From the NCBI RefSeq assembly GCF_000143765.1, contig NZ_GL379770.1, positions 434,001 through 498,000 on the forward strand: DNA of 64,000 nucleotides. The letters run 5' to 3'. The stretch is from Sphingobacterium spiritivorum ATCC 33861. Lineage in GTDB: Bacteria > Bacteroidota > Bacteroidia > Sphingobacteriales > Sphingobacteriaceae. Of this stretch, positions 16,902-25,130 are shown in pieces (position 1 is the stretch's first letter; each line of letters begins with the position of its first letter). The notes beneath the pieces were generated by a model. It was not told the DNA's origin. It searched no databases and saw nothing but the letters and a program-made list of their open reading frames with translations. The position numbers and the translations under genes were made by a program.

Positions 16902-17666
16902 ATGCAGAAAAATCATAGTAAAATATTGATTGAAGAAATTAAATCTAACTTAAGACGTTATTATGAACTAATTGAAAAGTTTGCTGATAAAAATCAATTA
17001 TCTGCTGAACAAAAGAATGCAATTTTTAAGTCTCTAAACCCACCGCTTGACGAAGATATAATTAGTGACTTCGAGCACAACAATAATGTTCATCTACCGG
17101 TTGAATATAAACTTTTTCTTACTGAAATTGGAAATGGAACCGGAAGCACCTGGGATGATGCCGGAATTGGGCCGGATCTCGGAATTTTAAAAGTGACATT
17201 TGACAAAGAACATTGTTTTATTTTTGATGACACCATAACAGACCTGGAAAATACATTTCAATTTGAAGAGGAATATAACGTAGAAAACTGGGAATATTTG
17301 TATGAGAAATTCACTAACTGGTTTGGCAAGTATACCAGCGAATTTAGAAACGATCTTTTTCAACTAAGGGAGCCAACTAACGAGGAGTTTGAGGAATTTA
17401 TAGCCATAAACGGAGAGAATCCCCGAAATGAATACTACGAAAGATTTGAAGTAAACGGAGTTTTGCCCATTTGTGGAATTGGTTGCGGAGAATACTATTT
17501 CATTGTAATATCCGGAAATTGCAAAGGTGAGATCTGGATTGATTTTCGCGATAATTGGGGAGGAGTTGCTCCCGTTTTAGATAAAAACGGGAACAGACAA
17601 AAGTTTGATGCCTGGTATAATGAATGGCTAATGCTGGAAATTGAAGAACTGCAAAACAGACTCTGA
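16902..17666 (+). CDS. SMI1/KNR4 (SUKH) family protein
   Basis: A 254-residue protein counted from ATG 16902; the frame opens earlier at a TTG inside the repeat and is not preferred. Residues about 45-80 hold the SUKH signature: P-rich lead (LNPPLDEDIISDFE), then VHLPVEYKLFLTEIGNGTG, followed by the GPDLGIL loop and a C-terminal GIGCGEYYFIVISGNCKGEIW strand pair with a final Trp-rich helix. SUKH proteins are the largest group of toxin-immunity proteins in bacteria. No toxin gene is adjacent, so this is likely an orphan immunity protein gained by transfer. A strong terminator follows. Confidence 0.88.
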   Translation: MQKNHSKILIEEIKSNLRRYYELIEKFADKNQLSAEQKNAIFKSLNPPLDEDIISDFEHNNNVHLPVEYKLFLTEIGNGTGSTWDDAGIGPDLGILKVTFDKEHCFIFDDTITDLENTFQFEEEYNVENWEYLYEKFTNWFGKYTSEFRNDLFQLREPTNEEFEEFIAINGENPRNEYYERFEVNGVLPICGIGCGEYYFIVISGNCKGEIWIDFRDNWGGVAPVLDKNGNRQKFDAWYNEWLMLEIEELQNRL

Positions 17667-17873
17667 AACGCTACTGCTGCTCATGAGGGTTTCATAAAAT
17701 GGCGGTTTAAAGGAGAAACTTTCAATTTCTCCTTTTTTTGTCGCAACAGTTTTTTATATTTCCTTTTTTCATAAATTTAGAAAATAGTAAAAAGCTGTTA
17801 CCTAGGTGAAGTGCAGGATTGAAAGGTTCGATTTTCTAAATCGCCACTATCGCCAAGCTGTTGCCTGTTATGT
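17667..17873. repeat. Foldback intergenic element B (attC-like)
   Basis: About 207 bases, homologous to element A. Conserved ends are GGGTTTCATAAAATGGCGG (5') and CGCCACTATCGCCAAGC then CCTGTTATGT (3'). TGGCGGTTTA pairs with TAAATCGCCA, and TACTGC near 17672 pairs with GCAGTA just past the 3' end, so the whole can fold back. It contains a terminator hairpin (17711-17740). Confidence 0.6.
17711..17740 (+). terminator. Intrinsic terminator after the SUKH gene
   Basis: Stem AGGAGAAA / TTTCTCCT with a 7-base loop followed by a T-run, located inside repeat element B. Confidence 0.75.
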
Positions 17874-18125
17874 GCAGTATTATTTAACTTTCTAACTTCC
17901 TGACAATATCGGCCTATATTGTATAATAATTTGTTTTCTCTTTCCTTTTAATCACCAAATTTATCTGTACCACAAGAGTCTGTGGAATTAACAGAAGGAA
18001 TCACATTTATAGTTCTACTAGCAAACAGACTGTAAGGTGCTCCGCCAAGCTAAACTTTTCGTATATTAGTTTTGTATAAATACCTGTTAACAGAAAGTTT
18101 GTTATAAATCGTAAAAAACCAACTA
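17874..18125. other. Gap of 252 bases with no visible gene
   Basis: AT-rich DNA that, with element B just upstream, makes up the 459-base space between the SUKH gene and the NTF2-like gene. I see no reading frame of note, no clear promoter match and no further copy of the foldback repeat. Confidence 0.5.
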
Positions 18126-18503
18126 ATGAGCTCCATAATCCTTAATGAACAGAAAATCCTGGATATTGAAAATCAACTTCGCGAAGCGATGCAGAAAAGC
18201 GATGTCGGGATTCTGGATCAATTGCTTCATGATGATTTGCTTTTTGTTCTTTCAGACGGTGAAGTCATTACAAAGGAAATGGATCTGGAAACGCACAGAT
18301 CCGGAAACCTTGTTTTAGAAGAAATCACTTCCTCAATCGATTCTGTAAAGCAAATTGGTGAAAACGTAGTGGTTACTTTGTCTTCAAAGATTAAAGGAAA
18401 AATGCTGGAACAAAACTTTGAAGGTAACTTTCGTTATCTGCGGGTTTGGAAAATGTTTGACGGTCAATTAAAAGTTATAGCGGGAAGTTGTGTTGCGATA
18501 TAA
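18126..18503 (+). CDS. NTF2-like / DUF4440 protein
   Basis: A 125-residue single-domain protein. The pattern ILDIENQLREAMQKSDVGILDQLLHDDLLFVLSDGEVITKEM, followed by strands with SSIDSVKQIGENVVVTLSS and a final RVWKMFDGQLKVIAGS, is the NTF2/SnoaL-like cone fold of DUF4440. No catalytic residue set is evident. NTF2-fold proteins occur both as small enzymes and as immunity proteins; the neighbours (SUKH, DUF1877) favour the second, but this is inference. It stands alone, with large gaps on both sides. Confidence 0.8.
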   Translation: MSSIILNEQKILDIENQLREAMQKSDVGILDQLLHDDLLFVLSDGEVITKEMDLETHRSGNLVLEEITSSIDSVKQIGENVVVTLSSKIKGKMLEQNFEGNFRYLRVWKMFDGQLKVIAGSCVAI

Positions 18504-18661
18504 GGGAAGCTGTTGATAAAATATTGCTAAAAGCAAGGTTGAAAAGCTTTTGTTCTTCGATTGAACTTTTATTCTAAAGATTGGGACCCATCATCGGCAT
18601 GTTTACCAACAATCACATTATAAAAAGAAATTTTAAATTTTTAAACTATGATAATTGACTT

Positions 18662-19156
18662 ATGAGTATGATAGCAAATTTGCTTCGAGTGACAACGTCT
18701 GAACTTGAAGCGTATTTGAAAGATAGTTCATTATTAGAAGACAGCATTTATAATGATGAAGCAGACGCCGAAAATCTGATTGACATTGACAAGTCCTGGG
18801 ATGGAATTATATTTTTACTAACCGGACAAGGTCTGGCCACTGCGAAATACAATCTGGTAAGAATTTTATTCAGCGCACAAATTATTGATGAAGAGCAGGA
18901 TTTAGGTTATGGTCCCGCTCATTATTTGACAGCAGAGCAGGTTGCTGAATTAAATGGTGAAATTTCGGCAATTACAATTGCTGATTTAAAACAAAGGTTC
19001 AACCCTGAAAGAATGAATGAATTAGAAGTTTATCCGATCATTTGGGACGAAGGGGATGATGCTTTTGATTATCTGGCTGATGGATTTTTGACATTACAAA
19101 ATGTTTTTGCAGACGCTACAAAAAATAAAGAAGCAATCATTACATTTCTAAATTAG
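18662..19156 (+). CDS. DUF1877 (YfbM-like) family protein
   Basis: A 164-residue acidic protein. The N-terminal MSMIANLLRVTTSELEAYLKD, the IDIDKSWDGIIFLLTG block and the GPAHYLTAEQVAELNGEI block are the diagnostic stretches of DUF1877/YfbM. The function of the family is unknown; members are frequent in polyimmunity-like clusters with SUKH proteins, which agrees with the position here. No signal peptide or membrane segment. Confidence 0.88.
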   Translation: MSMIANLLRVTTSELEAYLKDSSLLEDSIYNDEADAENLIDIDKSWDGIIFLLTGQGLATAKYNLVRILFSAQIIDEEQDLGYGPAHYLTAEQVAELNGEISAITIADLKQRFNPERMNELEVYPIIWDEGDDAFDYLADGFLTLQNVFADATKNKEAIITFLN

Positions 19157-19303
19157 ACGATAAAAAAGTGCGGGCTTCACCGTCTGCGTGGGGTGGACTA
19201 ATTCCGAAGTTCTTGTGTTCGGATGCTCCTGACATCAGGCTGCGGCCTGTTGTGAGAGATGTAAAATAACCATAGCTGAAGTAATCAGATAATACTTAAT
19301 CCA

Positions 19304-20125
19304 ATGGACTCAAAACAATTATTCAGATTTTTTCATAGTAAATTTCACCTCACAAACTGGCTTAATGAAGATGGTGATTTAGCCCAAAGTGATGGAAAAG
19401 TAAAATGGCATTATTGCGGTGTTAACGAAGATTTCAGGACTCAATTTGTTAGTCAAACGATAGATGATACTTTTACGGATGGTGAAATCTATCTCTGTAT
19501 TTCCTCCAATAACAGTTCATTAGTGCATAAGTCATCTGTTGTCGACCAAATCGGGAAGATGCTGCACAAGAAAGAAATCGGGATCATGGATCAGTCATTT
19601 ACAAAAATGATATTTTTCAATTCCTACGGCACATTTAAGATTGGAATAATAAGAGATTTTCCGGAAAGTCGTCCAAAGCCTGCTGGCAGCCTTTTAAAAG
19701 TGGCATTTCATGCAAATAGTGTAGATCAAAATACTTATCATGTTTCAGAAGCTGTAACGAAACATTTTGAATCCATTGAAAAAGCCCTGCACAAAGATTA
19801 CGGAGCTAATATGGAACAGCTGTGGATAGATTTAGAGCTTGTAGAAAGTCACAAACCTTATCCATTGCGCTTTCAGAAAAGAGTTGGAAATCCTTCCTCA
19901 TACACCGAGTTTTACTCTTACAATGTGGGGCATTACAGTGTCCGGCCGGATTTCGAAAAGTTAAGGACGCTTATCTCAGAGGAAGAGATATGTTCCTATG
20001 TATTTGAATTGTTATATCAATCAACCCAGATTTTGCTGGATAAGCAGAAAAAATTAGATGGATTCGATGCTTCAAAGTTTCGGTTGGATTTTTCAAACGC
20101 TTTAAAAAAAGCAAAATACGTTTAA
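19304..20125 (+). CDS. Hypothetical protein, family not recognised
   Basis: A 273-residue soluble-looking protein. I recognise no domain. Visible features are an aromatic-rich N-terminus (LFRFFHSKFHLTNWLNEDGD), a WHYCGVNEDFRTQF stretch, and a C-terminal helical part rich in Lys. There is no signal peptide or membrane segment. It is the last gene of the accessory island that contains SUKH, NTF2-like and DUF1877 proteins, so an immunity-related role is possible, but nothing in the sequence proves it. The gap before it ends in GGCTGCGGCCTGTTGTGAG, loosely like the core of the upstream foldback repeats. Confidence 0.7.
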   Translation: MDSKQLFRFFHSKFHLTNWLNEDGDLAQSDGKVKWHYCGVNEDFRTQFVSQTIDDTFTDGEIYLCISSNNSSLVHKSSVVDQIGKMLHKKEIGIMDQSFTKMIFFNSYGTFKIGIIRDFPESRPKPAGSLLKVAFHANSVDQNTYHVSEAVTKHFESIEKALHKDYGANMEQLWIDLELVESHKPYPLRFQKRVGNPSSYTEFYSYNVGHYSVRPDFEKLRTLISEEEICSYVFELLYQSTQILLDKQKKLDGFDASKFRLDFSNALKKAKYV

Positions 20126-20625
20126 TGGAATAAAGTCTGCCTTTGGTCAGGGCTTTGTCTTTTGCCTTCAGGCAGGCTGATTCCGGAGCGTTGAGACAAG
20201 TTGTCATTCTTTTTCTATTCTTTCGCCATTACCTAAGCTATTATTCCTGAAGGGCTATTGTTCCCCGAAACTTCCGGCCTCTTCAGTATAAACTCTTGTT
20301 TACTCCCTTTCTCTTTCTTCCTAAACTACTCCGGTTTTATCTCAAGTTTGGAATAGAAAAATCTTGTGCATTTTCCCGCTGCCTTTATTTAGATATGCAC
20401 ACTTTGGTGCGGAGACCTGCATGAAATCTTTGCTTAAAATCAGCATTCCTCTTTGCTATTGCTCCGGCTGTGTCATTAAGTCTTATGTTAAGAGTTAGTG
20501 AATTATCCTGTTAAAAAACGTTAAATCCTTATATTATAATAATATGCTGTTAACCTTAAGCAAACAGTACATCCCTAATATTGCCCCTGAAAAAGAACAT
20601 TTACTCAACCTAAACTATTTATGTA
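20126..20625. other. 500-bp gap without a gene
   Basis: No convincing frame on either strand. A loose inverted repeat (CTGCCT ... AGGCAG) follows the stop of the previous gene and could help end its transcript. The promoter of the next SusC/SusD operon must lie here, but I cannot point to a clear Bacteroidota TTTG / TAnnTTTG pair. Confidence 0.5.
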
Positions 20626-21951
20626 ATGAACTGCTACTTATTAACCGCTTGTTCTTTCGTAGTTGCCCTGTTTTTCAGCGGCTGTGAAAGTAAAAGTGAG
20701 CTTGAGCAAAAAGCTTATGACCCGAATAAACCTGTTGTCCTGACAAGTTTTTATCCGATGGAGGGTGGGGCAAAGGACAAAATTCTATTGGATGGTGAAA
20801 ACTTCGGTTCCGACCCGGGCAAGATCAAAGTGTATTTCAACAATGCGCAGGCTTCTGTCATTTCCTCCAGTGGCGAGCGTATATACGCTATCGTACCCCG
20901 TCTTCCGGGAGATGACCCAAAGATTTCTGTTGTTATCGGGAAAGATTCAGTCGTTTACAACAATTCATTTACCTATCATATTCAGGCGCAGGTCAGTACA
21001 GTCACCGGGACAGGTGACAAAAACTTTTTGGCCGGTCCGCTTGATCAGGCACATGTATACGGCAAGTATCTGGATATGGATGCGCAGGGTAATTTATTTA
21101 TGACCTGGCGTGACGGAGGTTCATTTGGTATTGCACGTATCAATGAGAAGGAAAATATCGTGACTCCTTTATATTCTGCAGCCTCTTCGCCTAACCCGTA
21201 TGCCAATGGGGTAACAGTAGATCGTGCAACAGGTATTATGACCGTATCACACGAATCTGTGGCTGAAGTATTCTTCTCATTCGATCCCAGAGAAGCCTGG
21301 ATATTGCGTCAGCGTAATGCACAATTCTCTGCCGCTGATTACGGTTCTATCGTGCAGGCCGACCGCTATGCTAACTTCGTTACCTTCTGTCCGTATGACG
21401 GACATCTGTATACCCGTTTTCGTGACGGAAAAGTAGCAAAAATCAATCCGGTTACTTATGCGGCTACTATCGTACATCAGGGACCTTACGGCTCCCAGTA
21501 CGGACAGGCGATCAATCCGGCTAAACCATGGGAGCTCTATATCACCCTGCATTCCAACGCCAGTCCGAATACTTTTGCTCAGGGGATTTCGGTTTTAGAT
21601 CTTCGTGATCCGAACGGTACAGGAGGGTTTAAACGTATCAATGCACCGGGAGGTTCAGGATTCCGGGACGGACCGGTAGCAGATGCTGTATTCAATTTTC
21701 CGAAAGATATCAAGTTTGACAGAGCCGGAAATATGTTTATCGCGGATTACGGCAATCATTGTATCCGTATGTTGTCTGCTGATGGTATCGTCTCTACAGT
21801 TGCCGGGCAGCCGACGAAAGCCGGTTATAAAGACGGAGGACCAGTCGAATCCCAGTTCAACCAACCCTGGGGAGTGGCCGTCAATGATCAGGGAGATATC
21901 TATATCGCCGATTGGAATAATGCACGCATCCGTAAACTAGTTATCGAATAA
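20626..21951 (+). CDS. IPT/TIG and NHL-repeat surface lipoprotein
   Basis: A 441-residue lipoprotein (signal ending FFSGCESKS, Cys20). Residues about 35-120 are an IPT/TIG immunoglobulin-like domain (VVLTSFYPMEGGAKDKILLDGENFG), and the rest is a beta-propeller with NHL repeats, clearest at the C-terminus (NFPKDIKFDRAGNMFIADYGNHCIRML and FNQPWGVAVNDQGDIYIADWNNARIRKL, each an NHL blade). Such proteins are common at the head of SusC/SusD operons, where they probably bind substrate on the cell surface. Only 18 bases separate it from the SusC gene, so it is the first gene of that operon. Confidence 0.88.
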   Translation: MNCYLLTACSFVVALFFSGCESKSELEQKAYDPNKPVVLTSFYPMEGGAKDKILLDGENFGSDPGKIKVYFNNAQASVISSSGERIYAIVPRLPGDDPKISVVIGKDSVVYNNSFTYHIQAQVSTVTGTGDKNFLAGPLDQAHVYGKYLDMDAQGNLFMTWRDGGSFGIARINEKENIVTPLYSAASSPNPYANGVTVDRATGIMTVSHESVAEVFFSFDPREAWILRQRNAQFSAADYGSIVQADRYANFVTFCPYDGHLYTRFRDGKVAKINPVTYAATIVHQGPYGSQYGQAINPAKPWELYITLHSNASPNTFAQGISVLDLRDPNGTGGFKRINAPGGSGFRDGPVADAVFNFPKDIKFDRAGNMFIADYGNHCIRMLSADGIVSTVAGQPTKAGYKDGGPVESQFNQPWGVAVNDQGDIYIADWNNARIRKLVIE

Positions 21952-21969
21952 TTAACCTATTACAATATC

Positions 21970-24900
21970 ATGAAGATCATTCATTTTTTGTGTATGCTAC
22001 CGTTATACCTGTGTTTTTCGGTCACGTATGCACAACAAACACAAGAACAAGAACAGCTAACGGTTGCGGGGAGTGTCGTTGATGACAAGGGGCAGCCGGT
22101 ATCCAGTGTGTCGATTTATGTTAAGGATAAACCCACCGGGACTACTTCGACAGACGCAAAAGGTAAATTCAATATTAAAGCTATATACGGGGACAGACTA
22201 GTATTTACGAGTGTAGGATACGAAACGACAGAACATTTAGTAGTAGAATCTACCGCAAATCTGACTATAACATTACTGGAAAAAAGTACGAATATAGAGG
22301 AGGTTGTAGTCGTTGGTCTGGGCGCCCAGCAGCGGAAAATCAGCTCCGTAGGTGCCATTACGACTGTAGATGTAAAGCAATTGCAAAGTCCTGCTCCTTC
22401 TATCGCCAACTTATTAGGCGGACGTGCTGCGGGGGTTATTTCAATGCAGACTTCGGGTGAACCCGGAGCGAATATCGCTGACTTCTGGATACGTGGTATC
22501 GGTACCTTTGGTGCTAATGCCAAAGCACTTGTCCTTATCGACGGTCTTGAAGGCGATCTGAATACCATTGACCCGGCAGATGTGGAGAGCTTCTCCATTC
22601 TGAAGGATGCATCGGCTACTGCGGTATATGGTGTGAGGGGAGCCAACGGGGTCGTGTTAGTAACGACCAAACGCGGTACTGTAGACCGTATTCAGATAAC
22701 CGGACGTGTCAATTCGACTATGTCCCGTCTCAGTCGCCTGCCTGAATATCTTCGCGCTTACGATTATGCATTGCTGGCTAATGAGGCTTCCGCTGTACGT
22801 GGCAGTGAGCCTTTATTCAACGATACGGAATTAGGTATTATAAAGTATAATCTGGATCCGGACATGTATCCGGATATCAGCTGGCAGGATGAAATCCTCA
22901 ATAAAAACTTCTGGCGTCAGAGCTATTATACTTCTGGTCGCGGAGGATCTGAGGTTGCCCGTTATTTCCTGAGTCTTGGGGGTAACACCGAAACAGCAGC
23001 ATACAAAGTGGACAAAAATTCTATTTACAGTTCCAATGTAGGCTACAACACCTACAATTACCGGGTGAATCTGGATATCAACCTGACCAAGACAACCAAA
23101 GTATTTTTAGGATCAGATGGATTTCTGTCGGACAAGAAAGAGCCCGGTATAGCCGATACGGACTTTATCTGGAAAACGCAGTCTACACTTACTCCGGTTT
23201 CTATTCCGATTCAATATTCCAACGGACTGTTACCGGGTGTAGGTAGCGGAGAACGTTCCTCGCCTTATGTAATGATTAACCGTACCGGTAGCTACAATCA
23301 GCAGATTTACAAGGGAAAAGTTACGCTGGCACTTGATCAGGATCTGAAAAGCTTGCTGGATGGATTGAAAATCCGTGCACAGGGAGCTTATGACCTTCAC
23401 AGCTATTTTGCAGAGCGCAGGTGGATACAGCCTGCACTGTATGAAGCAACTGGTCGTAATCTGGACGGATCATTGATTATGGCTCAGAAAGTACAGGAAA
23501 GACCAGCAGCATATGTTAAAGGATTGAGACAATATCGCAAGTATCATTTTGAGTCTACACTAAATTATGATAAGAAATTTGGTGATGACCACCGTACATC
23601 GGCATTGCTTTATTATTACCTCAGTGATGCGAAAGATACCGATGATGCGACAAATAATCTTACCGCTATTCCGGTACGTTATCAGGGGGTGTCAAGCAGG
23701 TTTACCTATGGTTTCAGAGATACTTATTTATTGGATGTCAACTTTGGTTATACAGGTTCAGAAAACTTTCAGCCGGGGCGTCAATATGGTTTCTTTCCGT
23801 CCATTGCATTGGGTTGGGTACCTACCGGATACAAATTTGTACAGGAAGCAGCTCCCTGGTTAGACTATTTTAAAATCAGAGCATCTTATGGTACAGTGGG
23901 TAACGACCGTATTTCTAACGCCGTTCGCTTCCCTTATCTGACAAAGGCAGATATCTACGAAAGTAATGTCTGGGGAGTCGGAGGTATTGAAACCATTACA
24001 GAAACCCGTATAGGGGCAGATAATCTGGCATGGGAACGCGCGATCAAATCCAATGTGGGTATAGAAGGAAAACTGTTCAATAATAAGGTCGACTTTGTGA
24101 TTGATTTTTTCCAGGATCAGCGTAATGGTATTTTCCAGCCACGCGTGCAGGTTCCGGATTATGTAGGGGTAATTTCCAATCCTTATGCCAATGTTGGCCG
24201 CATGAAAAGTTCCGGTGCTGACGGAAATATTACGTATACGACCAAGATCAATAACGATATGACGTTGACATTGCGTGGTAATTTTACGTATTCTAAAAAT
24301 GTGGTGCAAAACTGGGAACAAGCTTATCTGGAGTACTCGTATCTGGAGTATAACGGCTATCCGTATAATTCTATCCGCGGATACCAGTCTCTGGGCTTGT
24401 TCAAAGATGAGGATGATATCAAGTATAGTCCTACGCAGAGTTTTGGAGCAGTATTACCGGGAGATATCAAGTATAAGGATGTGAATGGTGACGGTGTGAT
24501 CAATACTTTGGACAAAGTGCCGTTGACACACAGTAACTACCCGCTGACGATGTACGGCTTTGGTGGAGAATTCCGCTACAAAAACCTTTCTCTTGGTGTG
24601 CTTTTCAAAGGAACGGGCAAAACTTCTTTCTTCTATGTGGGTCAACCGATGAATTATAAAGGGGTGGTTGAAAATACAGGTATGGGTTATATGCCTTTCT
24701 TCGGAGGAACGGACGGCAACCTGATCTCTCTGGTCAATGATCCTGCAAACCGATGGATTCCCCGGGATTATGCTTTAGAGCAGGGTATTGATTTATCTCT
24801 GGCTGAAAATCCAAACGCCCGTTTCCCACGTATGCAATACGGCAATAACAGCAACAACAGCCAGTTATCTACCTTCTGGCAGGGAGACGCACGCTATATC

Positions 24901-25107
24901 CGTTTACAGGAGGTCACACTGAGTTACAATGTGAGTCCGAAATTCCTTAAGCGTGTAGGGGTTAAATCCATGGATCTTCAGTTTGTCGGTAACAACCTGT
25001 ATATCTGGGATAATGTCAAAATATTTGATCCGGAACAAGCTGCCTGGGGTGGACGTAAATATCCTATACCCTCGACCTATTCACTACAGGCCTATATTAA
25101 TTTTTAG
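21970..25107 (+). CDS. SusC/RagA-family TonB-linked outer membrane protein
   Basis: A 1045-residue SusC: Sec signal (to about residue 22), carboxypeptidase-regulatory-like domain (VAGSVVDDKGQPVSSVSIYV, residues about 30-110), TonB-box region NIEEVVVVGLGAQQ, plug with ILKDASATAVYGVRGANGVV, and a barrel ending SLQAYINF. It lacks an STN domain, so it is not the signalling type. The 18-base gap upstream and 23-base gap downstream put it in one operon with the NHL lipoprotein and SusD. Substrate unknown. Confidence 0.95.
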   Translation: MKIIHFLCMLPLYLCFSVTYAQQTQEQEQLTVAGSVVDDKGQPVSSVSIYVKDKPTGTTSTDAKGKFNIKAIYGDRLVFTSVGYETTEHLVVESTANLTITLLEKSTNIEEVVVVGLGAQQRKISSVGAITTVDVKQLQSPAPSIANLLGGRAAGVISMQTSGEPGANIADFWIRGIGTFGANAKALVLIDGLEGDLNTIDPADVESFSILKDASATAVYGVRGANGVVLVTTKRGTVDRIQITGRVNSTMSRLSRLPEYLRAYDYALLANEASAVRGSEPLFNDTELGIIKYNLDPDMYPDISWQDEILNKNFWRQSYYTSGRGGSEVARYFLSLGGNTETAAYKVDKNSIYSSNVGYNTYNYRVNLDINLTKTTKVFLGSDGFLSDKKEPGIADTDFIWKTQSTLTPVSIPIQYSNGLLPGVGSGERSSPYVMINRTGSYNQQIYKGKVTLALDQDLKSLLDGLKIRAQGAYDLHSYFAERRWIQPALYEATGRNLDGSLIMAQKVQERPAAYVKGLRQYRKYHFESTLNYDKKFGDDHRTSALLYYYLSDAKDTDDATNNLTAIPVRYQGVSSRFTYGFRDTYLLDVNFGYTGSENFQPGRQYGFFPSIALGWVPTGYKFVQEAAPWLDYFKIRASYGTVGNDRISNAVRFPYLTKADIYESNVWGVGGIETITETRIGADNLAWERAIKSNVGIEGKLFNNKVDFVIDFFQDQRNGIFQPRVQVPDYVGVISNPYANVGRMKSSGADGNITYTTKINNDMTLTLRGNFTYSKNVVQNWEQAYLEYSYLEYNGYPYNSIRGYQSLGLFKDEDDIKYSPTQSFGAVLPGDIKYKDVNGDGVINTLDKVPLTHSNYPLTMYGFGGEFRYKNLSLGVLFKGTGKTSFFYVGQPMNYKGVVENTGMGYMPFFGGTDGNLISLVNDPANRWIPRDYALEQGIDLSLAENPNARFPRMQYGNNSNNSQLSTFWQGDARYIRLQEVTLSYNVSPKFLKRVGVKSMDLQFVGNNLYIWDNVKIFDPEQAAWGGRKYPIPSTYSLQAYINF

Positions 25108-25130
25108 TAGTACAGATATAAATTAAAGAC

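Noticed and set aside
19180..19262. Fourth attC-like element before the unknown 273-residue gene
   Set aside because: Only a short core (GGCTGCGGCCTGTTGTGAG) looks similar; the 5' phrase AAATGG and the pairing arms are missing.
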